A stretch of 64,000 bases of DNA from Ciona intestinalis (lineage: Eukaryota > Chordata > Ascidiacea > Phlebobranchia > Cionidae), in the NCBI RefSeq assembly GCF_000224145.3, contig NC_020168.2, positions 4,003,480-4,067,479 on the forward strand, in the 5' to 3' direction. Positions 13,101-26,600 of this stretch are shown one piece after another. The notes beneath the pieces were generated by a model. The model ran no database searches and was not told where the DNA came from. It was given only the letters and a program-made list of their open reading frames with translations. A program made the translations under genes and the position numbers. The stretch's first letter is position 1. Every line of letters begins with the position of its first letter.

Positions 13101-13871
13101 ACATAAGACATTCTGTTCTAAAAGTATCCCACTTACTTATATTTATAAATACATGGACTATAACCTTGATAGACGCAACGACATCTATTGACTCGCCCGG
13201 TAGCGCAGCGCATGCGCAAAACAAACAAGTTATGTGTGGTTAGTGGCCGATCTAACCTCTTCGCTTCGGATCATTAATGTAATTTATCGCTAATTGATTA
13301 GGCGCGAAGCAACTGTAAATTGCGGCATAGGTTACACCCTTCACGACTCTGTTTTGCTTTTTTTTTTTGGTCCTGTTATGCGACCAATACGCAGGCATAT
13401 TATTATTATCATGAGACAATACGCAGGCATTATTACCCCAAGTGCCGGGTGCTGCGTTCCAAGTAACAAAATTTCGTTGTTTTCGGTGCATTTTATTTTA
13501 GTTTGAAAATCAAAAATTCCTGTTATATTTTCTTCCTACTATTTTTGTCTCGTTTATCAAGCGATTTGTCATACAGATTAACCTTACTGTTAAATTTATT
13601 TCAATCATTTTTCAAAAAATTTGGAAGCGTGTTTTTAAAAACACTGTAATTAATAATCGTTATAAACATTAGCGCTTGCATAATTGCCAAAAAAAATGAT
13701 GGCATAGCGATTTTCATACAGCAAGTTCAGCGTACGCATTGCTGTACTGCGCCAGAATCAGAACTAGTTAATAGAAAGAAGTCCGCCATTCAGGAAGCAA
13801 TACCGTCGCAGCAGATTGCGCGTGCCATTTTAGCGTATCAACAGCAGCGTCGAAAACAGAAACAATCATAG
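10112..13871 (+). CDS. Candidate secreted-peptide gene, two exons (tentative)
   Basis: Exon 1 (10112-10345) is open for 78 codons and ends in phase 0 at a strong donor (TTA then GTAAGTAAG). Counting from the internal ATG at 10217, it begins MTRHGATFTAMLLALSTALL, which looks like a signal peptide. A possible last exon (13731-13871, or from 13722 in the same frame) is open from a CAG acceptor to TAG. It encodes KK-SAIQEAIPSQQIARAILAYQ followed by QQ and RR, a roughly 22-residue segment bounded by dibasic sites as in peptide-hormone precursors. I do not recognise the family. The 3.4-kb intron may hide further exons or the pairing may be accidental. A short upstream frame starts at 10091. Both exons lie between two receptor genes. 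Confidence 0.28.
11268..11457 (-). mobile_element. MITE copy
   Basis: Reverse orientation and complete, with a degenerate right end (TTCCTCCACCAAAC). Confidence 0.8.
12998..13137 (+). mobile_element. MITE copy, internally degraded
   Basis: Good left end (TATAGTAGGGTGGGGTAAG). The interior is eroded and the right end is reduced to AAAGTATCCCACTTACT. Confidence 0.6.
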
Positions 13872-14651
13872 CAGAGCGCACTAATGAAAGGGTGCCGTAC
13901 TCGCGTCGTGTTTTTCAGCTAGGTGCAGAAACGGTTCTTTTGCATGCATAGCAAAGCAGAGTTCAGTAGCCCATAGTTATGTCTTAGGTTACAGTTTCCT
14001 TTAAAGCCGCAGTTATTATTCAAGCTAGCCTTCAGGCGAGCTGCTAAACCGTACAGTCTACGCGCCTTATTAACACATAATAGAATAATATTGCGGTATA
14101 GGCCTGTACTTTAGAAGTGCTTGTTAACTGGAATACACATAATAGGTTCAAATCGGTTTCAGAGGATTGCGTTTAACTACAAAGTACAATCGTGTTTCTA
14201 CAGTCAGGAGTCAGTATACGAAAGATGAAAAGTGTCTAGTGTCAAGGCTTTATATATAAACGAATTGAACTGTATAGATGTTACTACTAAATGGCAATTT
14301 ACACAATTATTGTGAATTGGTTGAACATTTCAATACAGTCAAATATGTTACAGACGCTATGCGTTGAAGTTATGGTACAGTTTAGTATTGTAATTTTAAC
14401 TTGAATATGACGAAGCTATCTTAAAGGTTCGGCGCAGTTTGTCAAAAAAATATTTATATATACTTAGAATCACAGTTTAGTAGATTTAGGTGTTCGACGA
14501 ATGCTGTTTAATCAACAAACGTTTTAAGAGTATGTAAAACTCAAGACAAAACATTGTTAATGCATTTTGATTTTAATCATCACTTTACTCATGTAGGAAA
14601 CCTGTCATAAGACTTGTTAGTGAGTCAAACCTGTGTACAAATAGCTGCTTC
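13872..14651. other. Unassigned DNA upstream of the receptor
   Basis: No coding or RNA feature recognised. An acceptor-like site (CATGTAG) ends at about 14596, 55 bases before the receptor ATG, so the first receptor exon may begin there by cis- or spliced-leader trans-splicing. Confidence 0.4.
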
Positions 14652-17600
14652 ATGGCGACAGTTAGTTCGTTAGTAACAACAACAGCCACAGTGATGGATG
14701 GTACCACCATGTCAACTCCTATCACCTCTACCTTTGACATAAATGCATCTTATCATTCGCTGAACTCAACATTGGACCCAAATTCAACTTACTTTGAAAA
14801 GTGGTGTCCGTATTACCATGTACGTAATAGTAATCATTTTTAGGAGGGTACGGTACTATGGGACATGTTTTCATTCTCCTTTATAGTGGGGTTGCGGGAA
14901 TGTAGTGGGGTAGGGGGAAGGGACACCATTCATTCTATTTTCTTGTCAGATTTGGTAGTAAACAAAGGATATTTACAGAACTAAATAACCAGATTCTAAC
15001 ACTTTTTTAAAGAGTGTTATTAATTTTTCAAAACTCGATCAGATAATTTATATTTAGGTGCTAACGGTATACCCCACCTTACTCTACAGTACCTATATAT
15101 AAAGTTTTCTTTTTATTTGGAAGTGTAAACTAATAATTAAAGAGCTATTTTACCCAGTAAATAACTGCATTGAATGTTTTAAAAAAATGTATATTTTACA
15201 ATAAGCAAAGTTAAATGGTTACAAATAGTAAATAAATGTGTTAACTGTCACAAAAAAAGTTTTTTTTATAGCATTCAAGGTTAAATGGTCATAAACCGCT
15301 GTGTTTTGAAAGTCACTCGTTCAGACCCACATCAAAACAGCGTTTATTCCCATTTTCACCGCACAGTGAGAAACTAAAAGTAGAAGTACGTTCAAACATG
15401 CTGTACCAAAAAAGCTGATCCCTTATAGCCCGGCAATGCGTTATTGGCAATGGGACCATCCCTCGCGAAAAGTCAACGCTAATGCGATTCCTATTAGGGC
15501 TCCCAGGGGGCTTACGCACGCCAGTGACAGCTCTACTAAAGCTAGCCTAACTGGCAATTTGCTAATACCGATCCTTACGTTGATGTACCGATTAAAGCCG
15601 GCTAGAGTATTTTAATTTGATATAACACTTGATGAATAACTTCGTTTCTCCTCACATGGATAATCTAATTTATATAAATAGGCATAACTACAACGACCTA
15701 CAACAGGAAACCGCATATTTCCGATTTTATGACAGCATCATATTTTGGGAAAATATTTTCGTCCGAAATTGACAAAAACAGCATAATACTTCAAAATCTG
15801 TTTAGTGGCTATTGGAAATATTCTTTATCCGAAACGTTACTTCTGACTAATTGGTCAATAAGAAGTATTCTTTTAATTTTAAACAGTGATGCAAAAAGTT
15901 CCAAAAACACACATGGAAAAACCTCAATTAGTTTTAACGATCGTTTTAAAACTCCTTAATCATTTCTTTCGCCCTTAAAGACAACTTAGGATTACGTGTT
16001 AAGTAACCATGGTTTACAGGTTAGAGCCAAAACATGTTGTCGCACAATATGTATGTGGGTTAGCTAAACAATGGTTGTTTCCCACTTTCCTATACGTCAC
16101 TGGGTGTTTTAGAAAACCCATACCAATTCTGAGTCATTTAAATTGTTATAAGTGAATATGTATATATATTCAGACAGCACAGCACGCGTGTGTTTGCGGG
16201 CGCATAGTCGTAACATCAGATCACTATCTATTTTAAACGTGGGAGTAATTCTGCCTCCACACGACGTTGTATCGGTAAAACAGTTACTTCTTATCGATAC
16301 GTAGGCAATTTATACGGCACGACAAATTCCCAACCACGGTTAGATTAAAATGTACGATTTTATGATTTGTGTCGCTGATAAATAAAGGCAACAGCTATAA
16401 TATATAAGATATAGTAGGGCGGGGGAAGATGGGACACTTTTAGCACATATTATCCAAATATTCTAATCGTGTTTTAATTAATTAACAACGGTCTTTGAAA
16501 GTCGTTGTGATATAGTTTTATAATTACTTGAATGTTCTTTGTTTAGTATTTAATGGGACGAGAAATTAGAGATAGGAGATGTCCCATCTTTCCCCACCCT
16601 ACTGTATCACCTTTTTATTATAGTTTTTACTATTATGTATATGTACACATATATATTTATTAGGTTTTTATTATAGTTTTACAATCGTATAAAATATCAC
16701 AAAACATATAACGCTAGTTAAAATGATTGTAAAACGCGTACTAACCAGAAGTATATGCGCAAACTATAACTCCCACCATGTTAACAACGTATTTACACAC
16801 AAAATCATGTTTAAAATGTTATACAGAAAATGCTTACTTTCAACACTATTCAACTGACGCGAGTGATTATAACATGGATCCTGTTCTTGGTCAGCACGTG
16901 TGGAAACAGCTTTGTTCTCTACTGTCTTTGCATGCGGAAGCAGAGACTTCATGTCCACGTCATCACCATGCACCTAACATTAGCTGACCTGGCGTTCACA
17001 TTCTTCAGCATGCCAATGGGTAAGTCGTATTGCAAAACCTATGTAGAGACGCATGGCAGGGTGGGGTAAGATGGGACATGTTTTTATTCAGTTTTCGCAT
17101 GTCTTTTGGTGGTTAACAAAGAATATTTACAGAATTTACCCCACTAAAACAGTTGTTAGCTGTTAAAGCACAATCAGGAAATTAATACATGATGTGCAAA
17201 CGGTATCCTATTTTACCCCACAGTACTATATGAAGATGTAACACTATTTGTGTCACATACGTCATATTCATATATACATGCGGTATATAGGCAACTTTGA
17301 ACAGGTGTCAGGCGCCGCCAAGCTTATAAGTGATTATATCGGTTATAATGTAAAAGAATGTCCAACTATACATAGCTTTAGGGAGATACGGTAAAAAGTT
17401 ACCTCAGTGATATTTACACGCGGCTTATTTTAAAAACGCGGTGCGAAACACACGAGTTTTGATATAGACAGATGATTGCTAGGTAATTTGAAACGATAGT
17501 TACTTTTTTGACATTTTTGCCGCAAGGACGTTGTTAAAATACAATATAGTACTGTGGGGTAAGATGGGAACTGTCAAAACATTTCATATTTCCTAATCGT

Positions 17601-20600
17601 GTTTTTATTAATTTACAACGTTCTTTTCGTAAAGATATACGAATCTGTAAATACTAATCTTTTACTAGCAAATAGGACGATAAAATGTGAAAACATGTAC
17701 CATTTTATCCCAACTTACTATATAGCATATATAGTAGTGTGAGGAAAGATGGGACATCTTTTCATTCCATTTTCTCGTCCCATTTTGTAGTAAACAAAGA
17801 ACATTCAAAGGATTATTAAACTGTTTCCTCACGACTCCAATAGACCGTGGTTAATTGTTTAAAACACGATCAGGACATTTAGATATTAGGTGCTAAAGGT
17901 TTCCCATCTTCTCCCACGCTACTATATAATTTTTGAATCTCGTGAAGATACGGGTTTTAAAGGGTTTTAAATCTGTAAATTTTATTATTTTACCACGAAA
18001 TGGGACGATAAAATAGTGAAAACATGTACCATTTTATCCCATCTTACTATATAGCATATATGAATTAAACATATCGTTTTAATATTTTAAAGAAATGAGT
18101 TATAACGTACACTTTCAGTATTTGTGAAGTCATAGTGATTGGCAAGGTCCAAGTCTGATAGTCAAACACAAAACTGTACTTTTAGAATCGAAGATATTTT
18201 CTTCTTTGCTCAGAAAGCCCATTGTTACGTATTAGTTAATGCGGTAATGGCCTTACATTCCACTATAGCCCTTAAGACTTGTAATCTTGCCTTAGCCTAT
18301 AACGGTACATCGTTTTCTCGTTTCGACAGGTTCAATTAAACTGTTGTTCAAATTAATGGAACAGATTGCGGTCAGGTGTCTGAAGTATGTTTGTCAACCT
18401 TATTTTAAAAAATACCTTAAATTGCTATGAATTCACAACACCTTGAATTGTTGTTTCCTTTTAAATCTAAACCGTCTCATTCAAACCTGTGTGTGAAAGA
18501 GAATTCGTGGAACCGTATTGTTGTTTTGTTTTTACTATGTCGATATTGGCGGCTTGGACTTGACTGGTTTTCATTTAAGATTGATGAAGGGGTTTTTAAA
18601 CACATAGCACCCTTGGCCGACACAATGGCACCACGCTTGATAAAAACAGTAAAGATTTGGCGAATGTCGTTTTAATTCATCTCAAGGGAAATTTACTCGA
18701 AACTTTCCGCTTCTAACTTATATACGAATCAAATGTTTTTCTAAACTTTGTAAGAAAGCAAGGACACATTTATCCGGTTTGATATATAAGGGATATATAT
18801 GTATACAGCACATGTCCACTTAAAAAGGTCTGATACATAACTGTATTAAAAACGTTTTTTATACAAAATCTGTTTTGATAAAACGGGATACTTCATCTGT
18901 TTTTAGTTCCTTGCCTTGATACAGTTTTTTGAACGTCACTATTTATGAACACCGATTTATCGACATTTATTACCATTTCAAAACATTTTTGGTAGTTTGG
19001 ATTGGTTGTAATTATTATAGCAATAAAGGCCTAACATAACATATGTTTTAAAAAAAATTAAATGTTCCTTAATTTATATTTAATATATATGGTCTAGTGG
19101 TGTATTTTAGTACATAGTGGGGTAGGGGGAGATGGGAAATTTTTATTCCATTTTCTCGTCCCATTTGGTAGTAAACAAAGAACACTCAAAGAAATATAAA
19201 ACCTTATCCTCACGACTCCCACATACCGTTATTAAATGTTTAAAATACGATCAGGATATTTGAATATTATGTTCTAAAGGTGTCCCGTCTTCCCCCACCC
19301 TACTATATATGGTCCAGTGGTGTATTTTAGTACATATAGTGGGGTTGGGGGGTATGGGACGCCTTTTTATTCTATTTTCTCTTCTCATATGGTATAAACG
19401 AAGAACATTTAAAAAATTAAAAAACTGTATTCTCCCGACTTCCATATACCGTTGTAAACAAGATCAGGATATTGTGGGCAAATGATATTTTCTGGCTGCC
19501 CCATTCTACTATATATATGGTACCACGCAACAGTACGTGACGCTGGTCATAGTCGTCATTTCTGTGATCAATTTGTTGTTTACTAGTCTATTACATACTA
19601 ACATCAGCCAATACGTAAGCTATACGTTATGTCAGACTGTTAGTAAATACCTTGTATATTCGGTCGAATGATTATAGTGTTAAAAATTGTTATGTCTTAA
19701 CAAAAATATAACTTCTGAAATCTCGTACTTTGATATAGTAGGATGGGGGAAGATGGGACACCTTTGGCGCATAATATCCGAATATCCTGATCATATTTTA
19801 AGCAATTAACAACGGTCTATGAGAGTCTTGAGCATATAGTTTTATAATTCTTTGAATGTTCCTTGTTTACTACCACATGGGACGAGAAAATAAAGTTAAA
19901 ATGTGTCCCAACTTCCCCCATCCTACTATATATTCCTTCAATATCATGTCAGTTGTGGTTTTGGATAAAACTCTTGTTAAAAGACTCAAAAAAAAGTACG
20001 AGGAAAGAAATTTCTCAACTTTATACATTTTATATACACACACATGCTGTTGGGAAGTGTTAGGCGAACTATGTTGCGAATGACATATTAGTTGATGCTG
20101 GATACTTAACTACTCGGTCGCTTGTTTTGCTCATAAGCTATAGTTATCTGTACATATGCTTATAGCTCTTTGAATTCCATCAAATTAAAGGCTTAAGTTT
20201 AATTAATTGCGGGACTTCGCGTTCTCGGAAATCCCGTAGTGACTGTTGAATTGTATACAACATGAGATAAGGGCATTACCGATTCGCCAAGATAACGTGC
20301 CTGGAAAACACTTGTGCAGATCGGCGTAACATTATGCGAAATATACCGCACCCATTTATTTCAATATCGCCCTTGAAATTTGACCCGGCTTTGCTACGCT
20401 GTCGATTTTAACGAATTGAAACTTTTGCCAAATTGCCAAAAATTTCGACAGAGCTAAGATCTGTCTTATACTTCATAGAACTCGTATAGGTCGTGTAACA
20501 ATACTTCCTCGTTCAGACGCAACATGGAACACAACAATGGCCTGGCTTGGGAGCGAATTCCTGTGTCGGTTATGTCAGTTTCTGAAGCAGTTTGGAATGT

Positions 20601-23600
20601 ACATCAGCTCCTTAATGGTTGTGGTAAGTTGTTACATCCCTAATACAAACAAACGATCAAAGTTCAAATGAGTGAGCACGTATTTAACTAATTAGCATAA
20701 TAATAATGTAAACAACTGAAGGGGGTACATGACCATTTAACATTTACATGACCAATAGTTTGACACTGTTGTAAAACACTAAACTAGCTGCCAAAAAGAC
20801 CTCATATTCATTACCATTAAAGCCCTTGTCGCCTACCTTTGGGAAGCGACCGGTTTCAACATCTGTTGAGGTCTATGTGGTAGCACCCTTGGTGTTGGGC
20901 TAATGGGCCAACTCTGGCCTAAATCCCCATGGCGTGTCATACGTTATGACCTCACCCAAGTTAAAAGTAATAAGTAATTTATATTGGCAGTCATCAAGAA
21001 AAATCAAACATAAATTTGCATAAACAACTCATAAGCGCACGAGGGGTAATAAAACCACTGCATAATAGACTGTTTGTTGCAACACCTGTAGTGTGCCCTG
21101 AGTTTCCGTCACGCGAGCATAAACAAGTCACTTTTATTATTAAAACATTATTATGGGTACGAACTGTGTCAGTTGCGTTTCGATTCGAACATAATACAAG
21201 AGCACTTTATATTTAAATAGGATATAGAATCTAACAGGATATGTGTCATATATACTTAAGCCATTGTTATTGTACCATCAATCCCGTGGTAAATGTTCTT
21301 GTCAAATGAATTTAATATTTGACAAAATATTATGCAAACATGACCAAGTACCGTATAAAGTTAAACGTGGCATGCTGTATCGTGTTTTTACAAGGTTGTT
21401 TTGAATTGTGACAGCGTCCTGACAAGTTAAAATGCACAATATACTCTTGAAACTAAACGCCGTAACACGAGTTTTGGCAAAAACTCGCATTGATTACGTT
21501 GGGGTTTCGCTGGGCGCCCGAGTTGCTAGCAATGTAGCATGTATATACTCAGTACACCATCCGAGCGTAAACCGTGTCCGTATGGCTATTTAGTGGAACT
21601 TGCATACAAAGCAGCAACCTTTAAATATCATGGTATACTGTATATAGTATATAGGGTGGGGGGACGAAGTAACTAAATATATATTTTACAAAAAAACTGC
21701 TAAACATGATTGAATCTCAAAATGTACAGTCTGAAGCGTTTTAACTAAATGATGAAATGTAATACAGTTACATTCTTCTACTTTAGCACATAAATCTCAA
21801 TATCCTGACCGTCTTTTAAACAGTAAACAATGGTCTACTCTATGCTACTTCATGGGCTTCGTAAAATAACGGTTTTATAATTATTTGAACGTTCTTTTTA
21901 CTGCCAAATGGGACGAGAATATAGAATGAAAATATGTCCCATCTCCCCAATCCCACTCTATATACCATGGTACTTTATGCGCTGAAGTGTAACACTTTAA
22001 CTATGCTATAGATTTTTTAATTATCAACGTCAGAAGGCCTAACAATATCTCAATGGAAAGTTGGTGGCACTTGCATGTACAAAAGCCGGAATCTTTGAAA
22101 TGTAGTTTTCTGCCTAATGTAAGACTCGATTGAAATATAGGTTTTAAGATTTTTTAATCGTCAATGTCGAAATTGCTTAGGCCCAACAATATTTTCCATA
22201 AAATTTAATCTAATATTCAAAATATAGAGCATAGGCGTTTTAGAAAGCTGTTTAACCAGCTCCCACGCACGTCTTGGTGAAATTTCCTTTGTTTGTTGTG
22301 GTTTTAGCATTAAATAGCTTTGCGCGTATAACGCTAAACGATACGATAGATTAAGCGTATAATCCGTTTGCATTTTAACACATGTTGTATTCTGTATTCA
22401 GTAGCAGAACCAAGCTCATTTAGTCTTGTGAAAATCCAATCTAAACACATTATAATCGATTTATCTATTTTCATCATTTTAACTCAATTACGATGCTCAA
22501 ACCCTGCTAAATAATGGTGTTCCTATAATCACACTCCGGCTGAATATTAGTTTAGATTATTTCAGAGTATTTAAATGAGTTTTAGATTAATGATACTCGA
22601 ATGCAGTTCCGAAAATGCTTTTCTAAATCACACTGTAGCTAAATAACATCTTTGGATTATCTATGGGTGTTATATAGTCGTAATTCTTGTGGTTGTAAGT
22701 CATATGTGTTGGCGATCGCAAATGCAGCTAACAAATTACGTTTTAAGTCGTACTATAGCGAAATAATATAATACTGTGGGGTAAGATGGGATAGTTTAGC
22801 CCCTATATCCCATATTTCCTGATTGTGTCTTTACCCATTAACAACGCTATTTTGTAGTCGTGGGGCTACGGCTATATAAATCTGTTAATATTCTTTTGTG
22901 TACTACCAAATGAGACGGAAAAGAAAAATGAAAACATATCGCATTTCCCCACCATATCCCATTTTACCCTATAATATCCCATCTTACCCCAACACGTCCC
23001 ATCTTACCCCACCATACTACATCTCTATATTACTTTAGAGTATTTTTTCGTAACTCTAGTTGTGGTTATGGGTCGCATATTAACCCTGAGCCTGCCAACC
23101 ATAAACATCGCCTTTATTTCACATCGTCATTGGCGGTAAGCGGCTTGAAAACATGAGAACGTAGCAATGTTTTGGTGCATGCCTCTCACGCAAGCTGTCT
23201 CTATAACACTATATATGGTTCCTTATGTGAAGTTTACATTTACTTCTACCACGTCACAAAAAAACGTTTGACGTCCAAAGTACTTATGGAGAAAACACTA
23301 TAGCGAGTGTGAAAACAAAAATAATATTAAAAATCAGATGAATAATACCTGTTTCGTGGCCATATATAGTAGGTTGGGGTAAGATGGTCCAGGTTTTCAC
23401 TCTCTTTTATCATCCCACTTGGTAGTAAGCAAAACAATTACATAATTGTATAACCGTGTCCATACAAATCTAAATAAGCGTTGTTAATTGTTAAAAGCAT
23501 GATTACGAACTAATGGATATCATATATATTTCAATATCTGTAAAAGAGGTTAGGTATAGATTTTGATCCGTGTGACATTTAAAACGCATTGTGTTTTTTT

Positions 23601-26600
23601 GTCCTTTAGTTAGAGCCACCACTTAAAACGGTATAGGACCATTTCCCTGTATAAGATATAATGGACTAAAAACTACAACCAATACATGGTAGTCTGATTG
23701 TATTGATCAATGCAATGTTATTGCTGCTTGTAGAATATTTCACATTCAACAACACAGCAGTGTTTTCAAACTTTGTTCAACTCCTGGTCTGTTACTGGCA
23801 GTTTTGGCGAGTAATTTAAAAAAAGAAAATTAAAAATTCACCCTTTTGTATGAAAAATATTATTTTTTATAATAAATTAACCATTTTTTCAAAAAAAAAG
23901 ACGTTTTAATAAAAAAAATATAACAAAAAGTACCATAAAAGAAACTTTTAAAGAAAAATATTATATTTTTAATTTCATTACCGATACGGCCCTTTGTAGC
24001 TTTGTCAGTGGTGAACTATTTGTCAGTGGTGAACTATATTCCTTTTTATATTTCAATGCCATAACGTTTTCATGAAGTCCCTACCCTACGTTAAGCTCGA
24101 TTGACGTTTCGTCAGTGATCCATGAAAAAGGTGATGACGCAAAAGGTTACAGTGGCAAATTAATTAACCGGAAAGTATGTCACAAACAGAAATAATACAA
24201 CAAAAGTTAACAAAACAAAAATAAAAAGACCAGGTCATGACGCAATGTTATTTAACCCGGACATGGTATAAAGATAGTAGAGGACTCTCACGTTTGAAAT
24301 GGGTATACTATTAAACTGAAAAATTCGTTGGCACAGTTTATGCCAGATTTCCTAACCGTGCTTTTAATAGTTATATATAACAATGCTCTAGAGTCGTGAG
24401 GATATACGGTTATATAGTTCTGTAAATATTCTTTGTTTATTACAATGTTATATGTAGGGGCAAAATGGGCAAATTTTCTTTCTCTTTTTTCGTCCCATTT
24501 TTTTAGTAAACGAAGAATATTTACAGAAATATATATATAACCGCAGCCCACAGACTTAAAAAATCGTGGATAATTGTTCAAAATACTTTAAAAAAATATG
24601 GGATATGGCGCTCACGGTATCCCATCTTACCCCACACTATATATACATTTATTATGCTAAACCGTATGTGTATCTTTTAGGTTATAGCACTTGATAGAGT
24701 ATTCAGTATCCTGTCTCCAATGTCGGCAAACCAGCAACGGAAACGAACAAAGATTCTCCTCATTAGCGCATGGACACTTAGTCTTTTATGTGCAATACCT
24801 GCGGTAAGTAAAAGTCAAAGCAAAACCTTCATAATTGAGTTAACATAAGTTTCGTGTTCGGCATGTTTACGTACAATAACATGGTTTAATTTTTAAAACA
24901 AAGAAGTGTATTTATGAACGGTGTTTGAGTAGTTATAGTTATAACGTGAGTGTTTACCAGTTGGAAACATGAGTATAAACACGATGTAAGAGAGATGACT
25001 GTCCTTATTTTGCAAACGGTTTTACCTGTCATATGTATATATTTTTCGTTTCTTTTTTTGGTGGGGGGGCAATGCCAGTCGTGGTGGGGCAATGCCAGTC
25101 GTTATAGCCCATTCACTAGTTACACCTATGTATGCAATTTCGTGAGTGCTGTTTTTTTTGTATTTTTGCGTCTGTGCTGCATGGCTGACTATCAATCAAA
25201 AATACACATAAGCCCATAGTAGTAACAGCATAAAGGTCGAACATCGTATCATTTTATTGCGACCGACGTATTCAGCGTTATGAGTGTAAATAAATACTAA
25301 AAACGAACTAATTTTGGATAAAAATGGTGTAATTTTAAATAAAAGCTAAAATTTATGTAATTTTAAACAAAAACTAAAAATGCTGTAATTTCGGCTAAAA
25401 ACGATGTAATTATAAATAAAACTAAAAACAGTTTAATTTCGTCCCTATATCTTCACATTTTTAGCTTTGATTTTTTATCATTTTTCTTGCATTTCAGTTG
25501 TTTCTCTTTTCACTGATCAAAAAACAGTTCTGTCCGGACCAGCCAATCTTTTACCAGTGCGTAGATTTCAGTCCTAACATAAACAAACAAGACTTGAAGC
25601 CATATTACTTCTTCACTATGTGTGTGAGCTTCCTTATTCCACTTTTCTTCACCGTCATCTCATATTCCTTGATCTTGTGTGAGATAAACGCCATGCAGCG
25701 GAGAGACGAAAGTGAGTGAAATATAACGTTTTTAGAATAATTTTTTTTATATTTTTAACATTTCGCAAAAATTTCTTTTTTTATTTCGTTGGATAAATTT
25801 ATCGGGTGTAATTAACATATATAGTAAGCTCGGGTAAAAGGGTTCGTATCTTCATTCTCTTTTATCGTCCCATTTAATAGAAAACAAGGAATACTTACAG
25901 AATTATAACCGTTTTTTCAATTTCAATCGTTCTCACAATACAACAGTGCGCCATATATAGTAAAGCACCGAAACACTTACAATTTTTAACAATATATAAA
26001 AGTTGCGGTATATCATTTTCCAGCAAAGTCAGTATGCAACGCCCTGCATACATTGTAGTAGGGTGGGGGGAAGATGGGACACATTTTCATTCTATGTTCT
26101 TGTCCCATTTGGTGGTAAACAAAGAAAATGCAAAGAATTATAAAACCAAATTCTCACGACTCCCATAGACCGTTGTTAATTGTTCGGATATTATGGGCTA
26201 AAGGTGTCCCATCTTCCCCCACTCTACTATTTAATACCCCATGACTAGCTTTGATTATACCTTATGCAGGAATTACCGGGCGCCGAGATAACAACATTGA
26301 ACGAGCAAGAATGAAGACACTGGTGTTGACTTCGTTGGTTACCCTCTCATTTATTGTACTGTGGGGTCCATACTACGCCATGGGTATCTATCATTGGTTT
26401 AATCCAAGAGAGAGAGCCACATTTCCAAAAGAAGTATGTTAAAAAGAACAAAACACATAACATATAGCAGGATGGGAAAGGATGGGACACCTTTTCAGTT
26501 TGTTTTTTTGTCCCATTTGGTTGTAAAGAACAGAACTACTAAAGAAATATAAAATCGTATCCTCACGACTCCAATCACCCGTTGTTAATTGTTTAAAACA

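Noticed and set aside
16764..16973. Open frames on both strands over the receptor TM1-TM2 exon
   Set aside because: Antisense and off-frame shadows of the conserved exon.
24886..25219. Hydrophobic open frames in receptor intron 4
   Set aside because: They lie between two well-supported exons, include a tandem duplication and show no family match.
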